NCBI GenBank assembly: GCA_913777615.1
Contig: CAJYTK010000020.1
Coordinates: 62,001-126,000, forward strand
DNA length: 64,000 nt
Direction: 5' to 3'
Source: an uncultured Agrobacterium sp.
GTDB taxonomy: Bacteria; Pseudomonadota; Alphaproteobacteria; Rhizobiales; Rhizobiaceae
A program made the position numbers and the translations under genes. Position 1 is the stretch's first letter, and every line of letters begins with the position of its first letter. The notes under the pieces were generated by a model. The model saw only the letters and a list, made by a program, of their open reading frames with translations. It was not told the origin of the DNA and ran no database searches. Shown one piece after another: positions 49,662 to 59,396 of this stretch.

Positions 49662-51476
49662 ATGCGAGTTTCCATTTCAGCGGCCATTACAGCCACAGGC
49701 ATTGCCCTGATTGCAGGCGTGCTTCTGACACTTCTGACAGGCGCTGGGGCGCTAAACAGGTTGAAGGTGAATGGCCCGATCTATCAGGACATCATCTACA
49801 GCAAGGACCTGATCGCCGATATTCTGCCGCCGCCGCTATACGTCATCGAAAGCTATGCGCTTGCCAATGAAAGCGCCTTGCATACCGATACGCTGAACAC
49901 CAACGCAGCACGCATGAAGGTTCTGAAAGACCAATATGAAGACCGTCGCCAATACTGGAAGACGACCACCCTGCCAGATGCCCTGAAGGCCAAGCTTTTC
50001 GATGACGTGCTGGTCAAGGGTGACGATTTCTGGCGCGAAATGGAAACCACAACGCTCCCTGCCCTTTTTGCCAATGATCGTGCAGCCATTACCGCATCCT
50101 TGAGCGCGCTGCGGGCGAAATTCCATCTGCATGAAGCTGCCGTCAACCAACTGGTGGAGATGGGCAATGTCTTCGGCGCGGAAAAGGAAGCCTATGCTGC
50201 CTCGCAGACCACCCTGCTACAGGGCGCAAGCTATGGCCTTGGGTTCTTCCTCATTCTTCTGTGCATCGCCTCCACGCTCTTTACCAGACGCCGCGCCATC
50301 CGCCCGCTGGGCGACATGACCCACGCCATGACGACAATGGCAGGTGGCGACCTTACGAACGCTCCGCCGCACCTTGGCCGCAAGGACGAGATCGGCGCCA
50401 TTGCAAAGGCGCTTGCCATCTTCCGCGATGCGGGGTTGGAGAAAAGACGGCTGGAAGCGCAAGCCGAGGAAGCGCGCCAGGCAAGCGATGCCGAACGCCA
50501 GGAGCGCGAACGGGAGCGTCTTGCCGATGCCGACGCCCTTCGTTTTGCCGTCGAGCAACTGGGCGGTGGCTTGAGCCAGCTCGCAAATGGCGATCTGAGC
50601 CGCAATCTCGAACAGCCCTTCCATCCGCGCTTCGAAACCCTGCGACGGAATTTCAACGAGTCGGTCGCAACGTTGCGTTCGACGCTTCGGGAGGTTCTGT
50701 CGGAGACCGTTCAATTGAACCGACAGGGGCAGGAACTGCGTGGCGGCGCCGACAATCTGGCGCGCCGCACCGAGCAGCAGGCAGCCGCGCTGGAAGAAAC
50801 CGCCGCAGCTTTGGAGCAGGTCACCTCTACCGGCAAGGCCTCGGTATCGCGCGTGGAAGACATGCGCAATCTGGTCAAGGATGCGCGCAACTCCGCCGTC
50901 CATTCCTCCGCCGTCGTTGGTGAGGCGATTTCGGCCATGAGCCGCATCGAGACGGCATCGGGTGAAATAGGCTCCATTATCGGCGTCATCGAAGGCATTG
51001 CCTTCCAGACCAATCTTCTGGCGCTGAATGCCGGTGTTGAAGCGGCGCGTGCGGGCGATGCCGGAAAGGGCTTTGCCGTCGTGGCGCAGGAGGTGCGCGA
51101 TCTGGCGCAACGCGCTGCCGCCGCCGCCAAAGAAATCAAGCAGCTGGTCGCCAGATCCAGCCAGGAAGTGGCAGGCGGCGTCGATCTCGTTCAGTCGACC
51201 GGTTCGGTCCTGGCCGAAATCCAGGCCGTGGTATCGCGCATCGATCTCAATATCGACGCCATCGCAACCGCCGCTCGCGAACAATCCGTCGGTCTTGCCG
51301 AGATCAACACCAGCGTCAACACGCTGGACCAGATGACCCAGCACAATGCCGCCATGGTGGAAGAAACCAACGCCGCCACCCAGACGCTGGCAGATGCCGC
51401 CCACACGCTCGCCTCGCTCGCAGGCCGGTTCCATATCGCCGGCAGCGACCAGGCGCAGGTCCAGCGCGCCGCGTAA
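49662..51476 (+). CDS. methyl-accepting chemotaxis protein
   Basis: 604 residues. Helix 1 about 7-30, a periplasmic helical sensor domain to about 185, helix 2 about 186-206, HAMP (about 208-260), and a signalling domain with the hairpin tip [41 protein letters not shown]. No CheW-binding deviation seen. GGAGAAAG precedes ATG 49662. Ligand unknown; it would report to the flagellar array. Confidence 0.95.
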   Translation: MRVSISAAITATGIALIAGVLLTLLTGAGALNRLKVNGPIYQDIIYSKDLIADILPPPLYVIESYALANESALHTDTLNTNAARMKVLKDQYEDRRQYWKTTTLPDALKAKLFDDVLVKGDDFWREMETTTLPALFANDRAAITASLSALRAKFHLHEAAVNQLVEMGNVFGAEKEAYAASQTTLLQGASYGLGFFLILLCIASTLFTRRRAIRPLGDMTHAMTTMAGGDLTNAPPHLGRKDEIGAIAKALAIFRDAGLEKRRLEAQAEEARQASDAERQERERERLADADALRFAVEQLGGGLSQLANGDLSRNLEQPFHPRFETLRRNFNESVATLRSTLREVLSETVQLNRQGQELRGGADNLARRTEQQAAALEETAAALEQVTSTGKASVSRVEDMRNLVKDARNSAVHSSAVVGEAISAMSRIETASGEIGSIIGVIEGIAFQTNLLALNAGVEAARAGDAGKGFAVVAQEVRDLAQRAAAAAKEIKQLVARSSQEVAGGVDLVQSTGSVLAEIQAVVSRIDLNIDAIATAAREQSVGLAEINTSVNTLDQMTQHNAAMVEETNAATQTLADAAHTLASLAGRFHIAGSDQAQVQRAA

Positions 51477-51538
51477 CCAGGATGGTATGATGGCATGGCG
51501 GCACCCTCCGCCCTGCCCCACAAGTGAGATATCGACCT

Positions 51539-51584
51539 GAAGCGTGGAGCGGTTTTGAAACACCGCAACACGCTTCAGCCTTTT
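51539..51584 (+). terminator. Terminator after the chemoreceptor gene
   Basis: GAAGCGTG (51539-51546) pairs with CACGCTTC (51569-51576), with an inner GCGGT/ACCGC extension, followed by AGCCTTTTCTG. Confidence 0.6.
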
Positions 51585-51700
51585 CTGCGTCACATAAAGC
51601 ACGCTCTCGACGCACCCTTGCCGTCATCGCAAAGTCAAATACGATCAAGCGCACCAGCCTCCGATCCGCGATAAGGACCGGGTGAAGCACGGGAGAGCCC

Positions 51701-52524
51701 ATGGCCGTTGTTGAAAGACTGATCTGGCAGATCGAAACGGATCTGCACACAGACCTGTCCCTGACCTCGCTGTCTGAGCGTTGCGCGGTCAATGTCCATC
51801 ACATGTGCCGGATCTTTCAACTGGCCACAGGCATGTCGATCATGAGTTACGCGCGCGCCCGCAGATTATCCAAGGCGGCACGCGCCGTCGCCCATGGTCA
51901 GGACAACATCATCGCCATCTCACTCGATGCTGGCTATGGTTCTCACGAGGCATTCACACGTGCCTTCGCACATTGCTTCGGCATCACGCCAAGCGCTCTG
52001 CGAAGCCATCGATCCATCACCACTCTCGATCTTATGGAGCCTTTTGAAATGAATAAGGATATGATTGTTCCGGTTGCAGCCCCCGCCTGGAAGAACGCGG
52101 CGCGATGCGGGTGGTGGGACTTGGCATCGACTGCGCCTTTGGCAACACCGGCGCGATACCGGCACTCTGGCAGGCCTTCAACGCCCGCGAAAACGAGGTG
52201 GAAAACGCCGTGCCGGGAGCCTTATACGGGGTCTGCTGCATGGGGGACGGCGCCGGCAATTTCCGCTATATCGCGGGAGTAGAGGCAAAAGGCTCGACAT
52301 CCGGGATGGAGCATATCGATATCCCCGCACACCGATATGCCGTCTTCACCCATAGCGGCCATATCTCGGACTTTGCCAAGACAGTCTATACGATCTGGAA
52401 CAAGGCACTGCCCGACGCTGGCCTGAACAGCGCACATGCCCCGGACTTCGAACGCTACGATCACCGCTTCGATGGGCGCACCGGTCGCGGCGAGGTGGAA
52501 ATCTGGATACCGATCGTTTCGTGA
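51701..52524 (+). pseudogene. AraC-type regulator with GyrI-like domain, frameshifted
   Basis: The first frame (from ATG 51701) encodes an AraC DNA-binding domain (VVERLIWQIETDLHTDLSL, MSYARARRLSKAARAVA, AGYGSHEAFTRAF) and reads into nonsense after VPVAAP. The GyrI-like effector-binding domain (MRVVGLGIDCAFGNTGAIPALW to EIWIPIVS) continues in another frame. Adding one C to the C5 run at 52080-52084 restores one frame of about 274 residues. So it is a single gene broken by a homopolymer frameshift, or a sequencing error. Confidence 0.8.
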
Positions 52525-52565
52525 GTGGATTGCAGGATTGGCCGGAAAGCAGCAGCCCACCCGCA

Positions 52566-52601
52566 AATAAGAAGAGCCGCCCCCATACCGGGAACGGCTC
52601 T
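52566..52601 (-). terminator. Terminator of the GNAT gene
   Basis: AGAGCCG (52573-52579) pairs with CGGCTCT (52595-52601). On the minus strand CTTCTTATTTG follows, a modest T-rich tail. Confidence 0.45.
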
Positions 52602-52647
52602 CTTGGTTCACAGAGTTACATGGCAGACCCAAAAGACTGCTTGTCCA

Positions 52648-53214
52648 TCAGGAAAAGCGACGACCGCTCGCCACCAGCATGCCAGCGGCACCATCCAGCC
52701 AACCCGCCTTCAGTTCCAGCGCCAGAAAGCGGTTGCGCTCGAAGGGGCCAGGCATGACGAGGTGCTGGGTCTTGTTCGCGAAGAAGCCGAAGCGTTCGTA
52801 GTACGGCGCGTCACCGACAAGCAGGATTGCGCCGTGGCCGCGGCGGGCAGCTTCAGCGATTGCCGCGCGCATCAGCCCCGAGCCGATACCCTTGCCCTCA
52901 TGCGCGGCATCGACGGCGAGCGGTCCGAGCAGCAGGGCGGCAACCGGGCGGCCTTCGCGGGTCACGCCCGCCTCGACGTTCCACAGGCGCACGGTGCCGA
53001 TGACATGGCCATCCTCATCACGGGCAACCAGCGCCAGACCTTCGGCAGGCACACGACCGGCGCGCAGCTTCTCGGAAGACTTGCGGCGGCGGCCGGGACC
53101 CATGGCGCGGTCCAGCAGGTTTTCGCGCGCGACGATGTCGCCGGCGTTTTCGGTATCGATGAAGAATGTCTGCGGCGTGAAGAATGCACGAACCGAATTG
53201 AGAACAGCGGCCAT
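52648..53214 (-). CDS. GNAT family N-acetyltransferase
   Basis: 188 residues. Acetyl-CoA loop region LLLGPLAVDAAHEGKGIGSGLMRAAI and YYERFGF near the C-terminus are standard GNAT features, closest to the YhbS-like group. Substrate unknown. Downstream of odc on the same strand, separated by 286 bases rich in GC hairpins. Confidence 0.88.
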   Translation of the reverse strand: MAAVLNSVRAFFTPQTFFIDTENAGDIVARENLLDRAMGPGRRRKSSEKLRAGRVPAEGLALVARDEDGHVIGTVRLWNVEAGVTREGRPVAALLLGPLAVDAAHEGKGIGSGLMRAAIAEAARRGHGAILLVGDAPYYERFGFFANKTQHLVMPGPFERNRFLALELKAGWLDGAAGMLVASGRRFS

Positions 53215-53500
53215 CCCGGCCTCCCGTTACCAAGCCGCCCACGAAAGCGGCACCTGCGAAGAAACATGTCGCGCCCGTTTTTGATCAAAACCTGCAACGA
53301 CAAGGATTGAACCGTTCCGGCCCGGCGCGCGCCGCAAGCTTTCCCTCGGCTGGACAGAGGGCTTGGCAAGCAGGGTTTGCGCCAAGCCCGGGCGTCAGCC
53401 GGGCCGGAACGGGAAGATCCGGGAGAACGCCACCCGCCCCAACGGGCGGCGTCTCGCGCAGATCACATTGCTTTGGATCAGTAAAAACCCTGAGACGGGT

Positions 53501-54634
53501 TTAGATCACATAGGCCTTCAAAGGCTCGAAGCCGTTGAAAGCGACCGCCGAATAGGTGGTCGTGTAGGCGCCCGTTCCTTCGATCAGAACTTCGTCGCCG
53601 ATGGTCAGCGAGACCGGCAGCGGGTACATGTTCTTCTCGTAGAGCACATCGGCGCTATCGCAGGTCGGACCGGCCAGAACGCAAGGCTCCATCGTGTCCT
53701 CATCGCGCGTGGTGCGGATGGGGTAACGAATGGCTTCGTCCATGGTTTCGGCCAGACCGCCGAACTTGCCGATGTCGAGGAACACCCAGCGATGGTTGTC
53801 ATTGTCGGACTTGCGCGAGACGAGAACGACTTCCGCCTTGATCACCCCCGCATTGCCAACCATGCCGCGGCCCGGCTCGATGATGGTCTTCGGGATCTGG
53901 TTGCCGAAGTGCTTGCGCAGCGCCGTGTCGATTGCCTGGCCGTATTCTTCAGCGGCGGGAACGTCGCGAAGATACTTGGTCGGGAAACCGCCGCCCATAT
54001 TGACCATCTGCAGGTGGATGCCCTGCTTGGCAAGAGAGGCGAAAACGCGCTTGGCATCGCCAACGGCTGCATCCCATGCGTCGAGGTTCATCATCTGCGA
54101 ACCGACATGGAAGGACACGCCGTAGGATTCGAGGCCCAGCTGGTGTGCATAGACCAGAACGTCGACAGCCATCTGCGGCACGCAGCCGAACTTGCGAGAC
54201 AGCGGCCATTCGGCACCTTCGCCATCGGTCAGAACGCGGCAGAATACGCGGGCACCTGGGGCTGCGCGGGCAACCTTCTCGACTTCCTCATGGCTGTCCA
54301 CGGCGAAGAGATCGATGCCGAGCGCGTGAGCGCGTGCAACATCGCGTTCCTTCTTGATGGTGTTGCCGAAGGAGATGCGGTCGGAGGTCGCACCGGCATC
54401 GAGCGCCATCTGGATTTCAGCCACGGAGGCGCAATCGAAGTTGGAGCCCATGGAAGCGAGCAGCTTCAGAATTTCAGGAGCCGGGTTTGCCTTGACGGCG
54501 TAATAGATCGCGCTGTTCGGCAGGGCGTGACGGAACGCGTGGAAATTATCGCGCACGACGTCGAGATCGACCACAAGGCAGGGACCTTCGGGGCGGCGGG
54601 TATTGATGAAGTCGAGGATGCGAGCAGTCGTCAT
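53501..54634 (-). CDS. odc: ornithine/lysine decarboxylase (type III PLP)
   Basis: 377 residues, fold-type III like eukaryotic ODC. Lys48 in YYAVKANPAPEIL holds PLP; HVGSQ and GGGFP supply phosphate and substrate contacts; the active-site Cys325 is in GPTCDSADVLYE. It makes putrescine or cadaverine for polyamine synthesis. ATG 54634 begins MTTARILDFINTRRPEGPCLV, the normal start of the rhizobial enzyme. It is preceded by a 540-base leader (separate entry). Confidence 0.95.
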   Translation of the reverse strand: MTTARILDFINTRRPEGPCLVVDLDVVRDNFHAFRHALPNSAIYYAVKANPAPEILKLLASMGSNFDCASVAEIQMALDAGATSDRISFGNTIKKERDVARAHALGIDLFAVDSHEEVEKVARAAPGARVFCRVLTDGEGAEWPLSRKFGCVPQMAVDVLVYAHQLGLESYGVSFHVGSQMMNLDAWDAAVGDAKRVFASLAKQGIHLQMVNMGGGFPTKYLRDVPAAEEYGQAIDTALRKHFGNQIPKTIIEPGRGMVGNAGVIKAEVVLVSRKSDNDNHRWVFLDIGKFGGLAETMDEAIRYPIRTTRDEDTMEPCVLAGPTCDSADVLYEKNMYPLPVSLTIGDEVLIEGTGAYTTTYSAVAFNGFEPLKAYVI

Positions 54635-55130
54635 CGTTGTGTTCCCTAACTTGATCCGGCTCCGGAAAATTCCGGAGGACAAAGAACGCTCGAGATATGC
54701 AAGACGAATCAGCCGGTGGAGGCGCAGATTCATTTGCATACGCTCAAGGCGCAAATGTGAACAACGCCCTGCCAGGAGCATTATTCGGCTTTGTCTGCCA
54801 TGGGATTGGAGGGAATCATACCCAACCGCACTTACGGCAATGATGGTGTGCCTCTTCAGTACCCCGGCTGATGGAAAGCCGGCAGAGAACCAGAAAGGCC
54901 CGCACCGTCGTTGCTTCGTATGTCCTCGCATATCCGGTTGGCCGGAACAGCGACTGGAGGGGTTAATTCCAGGTACCTTACCGAACTCCTCACCACATCG
55001 AGGGTCGGCGGACACACATGGGCACGTGCGACTTTGGGCAGACCGGGAGATAAGAATATTCGCCGTCATAATCAAGAGGAATTTTTCACCACATCGCGAA
55101 TTTTTTCGGCAGCTATTTTGTTATTGGACA
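54635..55130 (-). promoter_or_regulatory. Long structured leader of the ornithine decarboxylase gene
   Basis: About 500 untranslated bases separate odc from its divergent neighbour, too long for a promoter alone. Features on the minus strand: a perfect 18-base palindrome (54660-54677, CTCCGGAA/TTCCGGAG) 26 bases before the odc ATG, a hairpin GCCGGC...GCCGGG near 54870, and a nine-codon upstream frame (54990-55019) coding MCVRRPSMW. The odc frame is open upstream for about 147 codons. In alphaproteobacteria odc genes carry the polyamine-related speF RNA motif, so this leader is probably that element. Confidence 0.5.
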
Positions 55131-55176
55131 GTCCGTCCCGATCGTTCAATTATATGGAACAAACAGGAGTTTTTGG

Positions 55177-56070
55177 ATGGATACGCTGACCCGCATTCGC
55201 GCCTTTATCGACGTGGTCGAGGCGGAAGGTTTCTCCGCCGCCGCGCGCAAGACCGGACGCTCCAAGGCGCTGCTGTCCAAATATGTGCGCGAGCTGGAAG
55301 ACGATCTCGGCGCGCTGCTGCTGAACCGCACCACGCGGCAGTTTTCGCTGACGGAAGCCGGCCATACCTATTACCGCACCGCCTCTGATATTCTGAAAGA
55401 GATCGACAATCTCGCCGACCTGGTGCGCGAGAAGAATTCCGATCTGAAGGGCAAGCTTCGCCTTTCCGTACCGCGCACCTTCATCGACGCCGATGTCGGC
55501 CAGAGCCTCATCGATTTCGCCCGCGAGAATCCGGAGCTTTCCATGGAGATCGTCGCCGACGACCGCTTCGTCGATCTAATCGAGGAGGGCTTCGATCTGG
55601 CCATCCGTATCACCAAGCTGGAGGATTCGGGCCTCATTGCCCGCAAGCTGTCGGATTTCCGCGTTCACGCGGTGGCGACACCGGATTTCGTCAACCGCCA
55701 CGGACCATTGGAAACCCCGCAGGATCTCGGAAAAGTGCCCTGCATCATCGACACCAATTCCCGCTTCCAGAATCACATCCGTTATTTCGAGCCCGGCGGC
55801 GGCACCAATTCGGTTGCGACGCGAGGACCGATCGAAGTCAACAGCCCGCAGGCGACGCTGCGCGCCGCACGCTCTGGGCTCGGCGTTGCCATCGTGCCGG
55901 ATTTCATCGCCCGCCCGCATATCCAGTCGGGCGAACTGGTGACGCTTTTCGATGAGTATATTTCCCGCGATCGCGGCATTTACGCCGTCTATCCGCACCG
56001 GCGCTACCTGCCCGCCAAGGTGCGCAGCTTCGTCGATTATCTCTCCAACTGGTTCCGAAAGAACGGTTGA
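55177..56070 (+). CDS. LysR family transcriptional regulator
   Basis: 297 residues: helix-turn-helix MDTLTRIRAFIDVVEAEGFSAAARKTGRSKALLSKYV, then a substrate-binding domain. It is divergent from the odc leader but not obviously linked to it; related proteins regulate their own neighbours. AGGAG-like AACAGGAG precedes the start. Confidence 0.9.
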   Translation: MDTLTRIRAFIDVVEAEGFSAAARKTGRSKALLSKYVRELEDDLGALLLNRTTRQFSLTEAGHTYYRTASDILKEIDNLADLVREKNSDLKGKLRLSVPRTFIDADVGQSLIDFARENPELSMEIVADDRFVDLIEEGFDLAIRITKLEDSGLIARKLSDFRVHAVATPDFVNRHGPLETPQDLGKVPCIIDTNSRFQNHIRYFEPGGGTNSVATRGPIEVNSPQATLRAARSGLGVAIVPDFIARPHIQSGELVTLFDEYISRDRGIYAVYPHRRYLPAKVRSFVDYLSNWFRKNG

Positions 56071-56145
56071 TCGGCGCTCCGCCGAAATTCAGACCTAATT
56101 TGTTATAGAGTAACCGCAGATTCGCCCGAGGATAAAACGCGGCCC

Positions 56146-56793
56146 ATGAAAAAACTCATTCTACCAATGGCCGCCTGCGCCGCTGCCTGTCTTGCGCCGC
56201 TTAACGCTTTCGCCCATCCGCATATCTTTGCCGAAGCGCGCATGGAAATCATCGAAGGCGCGGATGGCAATGTGCAGGAAGTGCGCAACATCTGGCGCTT
56301 CGACGAGATGTTTTCCGCAAGCGTGGTCCTGGACTACGACAAGAACAGCGACGCCAAGCTCGACAAGGAAGAGCTCGCCGAAATCGGCAACACGGTGCAT
56401 GAATCGCTGGCGGAATATTCCTACTACACCTTCATCGCGGTCAACGGAAAGAACATCGACTTCAACAAGCCGGACGTCATCCATGTGGATTACAAGGACG
56501 GCCAGATCCTGATGTTCTTCTCCGTTAAGCCGAAAAACCCGCTGCCGGTGAAGGGCAAGCTCTCCTTCGGCGCCTGGGACCCGACCATGTATACGGCCAT
56601 CGATTTTGCCAAGGACACCGACATCGTGGTGAAGGGTCCGCATCTGGCCGCCTGCAAGCACAAGGTGGTGCGCCCGGACCCGGATGAAATCATCGCCCAG
56701 AACCAAAGCAGCCTGACCGACGCCTTCTTCAACGACCCGACCGGCACCGACATGACCAAGCTCTTTGCGACAAGACTGGAACTGCAATGCTAG
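56146..56793 (+). CDS. DUF1007 family protein
   Basis: 215 residues with a signal peptide (MKKLILPMAACAAACLAPLNAFA) followed at once by HPHIFAEARME, the family start. Periplasmic; DUF1007 proteins are usually encoded with NicO-type metal transporters, as here, and the early His-Pro-His suggests metal binding. The downstream gene starts 44 bases after its stop. Confidence 0.9.
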   Translation: MKKLILPMAACAAACLAPLNAFAHPHIFAEARMEIIEGADGNVQEVRNIWRFDEMFSASVVLDYDKNSDAKLDKEELAEIGNTVHESLAEYSYYTFIAVNGKNIDFNKPDVIHVDYKDGQILMFFSVKPKNPLPVKGKLSFGAWDPTMYTAIDFAKDTDIVVKGPHLAACKHKVVRPDPDEIIAQNQSSLTDAFFNDPTGTDMTKLFATRLELQC

Positions 56794-56837
56794 AGGATGG
56801 CGTTTCACCACAGGGAGCCCGGCAGGCTGAGGGATTG

Positions 56838-58211
56838 ATGATTACCCTGAAACGCTCGCTTTGGGTCATCCTCGGGCTTGACCCGAGGATCCATGTTTTC
56901 AACGGCTCATGGATGGTCAGGTCACCCTCGGAAGTGACCTGGGGGCCGACCATGACGCCGGAGAGGTCGTTGGGTCGGCAAGACTCCTCCCGCCGCGCAG
57001 ACGCGCGACGACTGGATTCCTGTGATAAGCACAGGAATGAGGGAAGCAAGCTTCTCCTCGCGCTGACCACCCTCACCCTTCTGTTCGCCTCGCTCAGCGT
57101 CGCCCACGCCCAATCGCCGCTCGGCATCGGCTCGGCCGAACCCTCCATTTCCGTCGGCGGGCCGCTGGCACCCTTCTTCCAGTGGATCAACGTCCACCAG
57201 CAGAGCTTCTACCGCGCGCTGACCGGCGCGCTGAAAGCCATGCGCGAAGACCCATGGGCGCTGACCTCGCTGATCGGCCTCTCCTTTGCCTATGGCGTGT
57301 TCCACGCGGCTGGCCCAGGCCACGGCAAGGCGGTCATTTCCTCCTACATGATCGCCAACGAGACGCAGCTGAAACGCGGCATCCTGATCTCCTTCGTCTC
57401 GGCGCTGATTCAAGGCGCGGTTGCCATCCTCCTCGTCGTCGCGGCCTATTTCGTGCTGCGTGGCACCTCCATCACCATGACCAAGGCGACGCAGGCGATG
57501 GAAATTGCCAGCTTCGCCATGGTCGCGCTCTTCGGCGCCTGGCTCTTGGCGCGCAAGATCTGGAGCATGCTGCATCGGCGCTCTGATCATCACGCGCTCG
57601 CATCCCCGCAAACGCCCGCACCGGCGCTTGCCGCATCGTCATCGGCCTCACCTGTCGCAAGCGCCAGCCTGTCCGCTAGCCCCGCGCTCTCGTTCAAGGC
57701 AGCCGAAAACGGAACGACCAGCTTCGGAGAACCCGCAAGCTCAGCACCCCGCCGCACCGGCATGGGCAGCGGCTTGCGCTTCCAGGGCCAGCCGGTCTTT
57801 GCCGATCACGCCCAAAGCGGCAGCGGCGATCTCTGCGATGCCTGCGGCAAGGCGCATGCGCCCGACCCCTTGCTCTTCCAGTCCCGCACCTTCAGCCTCA
57901 CCGAAGCCTGGTCGGCCATTGTGGCGGTGGGCTTACGCCCCTGCTCCGGCGCCATCATCGTCATGAGCTTTTCCATGCTGAACGGCCTGCTGCTCGGCGG
58001 CATGCTCTCGGTGCTCGCCATGTCCATCGGCACCGCCATCACCGTCTCACTCCTCGCCATCCTCGCCGTCACCGCCAAGGACGCCGCCATCCGCTACGCC
58101 GGAACCGGCAGCCGCCGCGCCCCAAGGATCGCCAACGGGATCGAGATTGCCGGGGCGTTGGTGGTGCTGTTGATGGGACTGGCGTTGCTGGGAGCGTCGT
58201 TGCAGGCGTGA
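56838..58211 (+). CDS. NicO/RcnA-like nickel/cobalt transporter, repeat sequence read through in N-terminus
   Basis: 457 residues. Core helices of the nickel/cobalt NicO family: FHAAGPGHGKAVISSYM (about 158-174) and AVGLRPCSGAIIVMSFSML in the second half. The N-terminus is odd: MITLKRSL at 1-8, then about 62 residues from an inserted repeat block, then a hydrophobic segment LLLALTTLTLLFASLSVAHAQ (about 72-92) that looks like the original signal peptide. GAGGGA supports ATG 56838. A start at 56787 is also possible. It forms a unit with DUF1007. Confidence 0.8.
   Translation: MITLKRSLWVILGLDPRIHVFNGSWMVRSPSEVTWGPTMTPERSLGRQDSSRRADARRLDSCDKHRNEGSKLLLALTTLTLLFASLSVAHAQSPLGIGSAEPSISVGGPLAPFFQWINVHQQSFYRALTGALKAMREDPWALTSLIGLSFAYGVFHAAGPGHGKAVISSYMIANETQLKRGILISFVSALIQGAVAILLVVAAYFVLRGTSITMTKATQAMEIASFAMVALFGAWLLARKIWSMLHRRSDHHALASPQTPAPALAASSSASPVASASLSASPALSFKAAENGTTSFGEPASSAPRRTGMGSGLRFQGQPVFADHAQSGSGDLCDACGKAHAPDPLLFQSRTFSLTEAWSAIVAVGLRPCSGAIIVMSFSMLNGLLLGGMLSVLAMSIGTAITVSLLAILAVTAKDAAIRYAGTGSRRAPRIANGIEIAGALVVLLMGLALLGASLQA
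56868..56890 (+). repeat. REP-like palindrome, CTCGGG family, copy 4 (inside a coding frame)
   Basis: ATCCTCGGG, spacer CTTGA, CCCGAGGAT. It lies inside the 5' coding region of the NicO transporter gene and is read as ILGLDPRI, the usual peptide from this repeat. Confidence 0.75.
57016..57038 (+). repeat. Palindrome of a second repeat family inside the NicO gene
   Basis: ATTCCTGTG, spacer ATAAG, CACAGGAAT: 9 perfect base pairs. Together with 56868-56890 it bounds the inserted block of about 170-190 bases. Confidence 0.7.
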
Positions 58212-58441
58212 GGCCTTGCGGGACATGAGCCAACCATGTCCTGCTGGCCTGACCGCCCTGACCAGATCGCGGCCCGCAGTCGAGACCGTTGCTGGAGTAA
58301 CCTGTCTGTGCACTCTGCCTGCGCCGTAACGTCATTCCCTTTCAAGAGCAGCACAAACTTTCCGCCACCTGCGACGATAAGCACGCGTCTAGCGCAGACC
58401 GGAGGTTGGCAGCTAGTGCCTTGTATCAATACAGCGAAAGG

Positions 58442-59276
58442 CTATCCCTTTGGCTTCGACTTCATTATGGGCGTTTTAGATACCTTGGGCGTGAAAGCGA
58501 ACCCTGGCTCCTCCTCAAGAGAGTAGACCTTGGTAATCAATCCAGTTTTAAGCGCTTCCTCATCCAGCACGCTGTAAAGACCATCCGGCGTGGCCAGTCC
58601 CATCATCGCGAAAACGTCTTTGGATCGAACACCCATAGCATCGAGATACGTACCCAACTTCTCTTCGATGCGGTCGTCCTTGCGGGTGGAGATGGCATCG
58701 AGATTGCGTCTGCTCACACCTCCGTAGTTTTGGTCTTTCGTGCCGTTGGTGATTTGGTGGAGACCGATCGATGTGTTAGGCGATGCCGCACGTTTTACGC
58801 CCCCTGCAACGACAAAAGGACAAGCAGAAAAGCAATAGGCCCCGCCGCTGCGCACTGTGCCAGAGGACCAGCCACCCTTAACCATTTTCTCCTTGCACCG
58901 CGGATCAAGCATTGGACAATCGTTCAACTGGGTGCGTCCGATAGCCGTGGTCAAGCTTGCGGTTACGTAACATCTGGCCAATGGCCAGAGCGGCGTCGAC
59001 GTCACCTCCGACAGACTGGATGACGATGGGAAGTTTGCGGTTCTTCAGGGTCGCCAGAAAAGCGGCAAACCGCGTGGGTGTGGCATGCGTGATCGCTCCC
59101 TCCGCCGAAACCCACTGGACGCATGTGTCGCTGCAATCACCATCTGAAACGAGGATAAAGTTCATTGGCCGATCACCAGGATCCTCGGCGGCTGCAGCAT
59201 ATGTTCTCAACAAGATGATGAGAACCGTCGCAAACACGCCACTCGAGAACGCTACAAACCGGGCCAATTTTGGCAT
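58442..59276 (-). pseudogene. Periplasmic ClpP-like (COG3904-type) protein, frameshifted
   Basis: The upstream frame (from about 59276) has a signal-like N-terminus (MPKLARFVAFSSGVFATVLII) and reaches IQSVGGDVDAALAIGQMLRNRKLD, then goes out of frame. A second frame continues TAIGRTQLNDCP and has SGGAYCFSACPFVVAGG and IGLHQITN, the part expected of ClpP-like periplasmic serine proteases. Removing one base near 58948-58952 rejoins them. So one gene is disrupted here, or the base is an error. Confidence 0.75.
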
Positions 59277-59396
59277 GGACATCCCCCAGATGATCTCCAA
59301 TCCTACGCCAACCCTTTCAGCGTCACAATTGCGGCCTTGTCAGCATGAAGCGTTTTTATCAAAACGAACACTTCAACCATGCGGGAGCACATGAAT

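Noticed and set aside
52105-52524. Separate GyrI-like gene starting at ATG 52105
   Set aside because: No ribosome site, and the preceding AraC frame leads straight into it when one base is added, so one broken gene is the simpler reading.
54635-55075. N-terminal extension of ornithine decarboxylase by about 147 codons
   Set aside because: The frame is open but the normal enzyme starts at 54634 with its conserved N-terminus; the leader lacks coding character and is better seen as regulatory.
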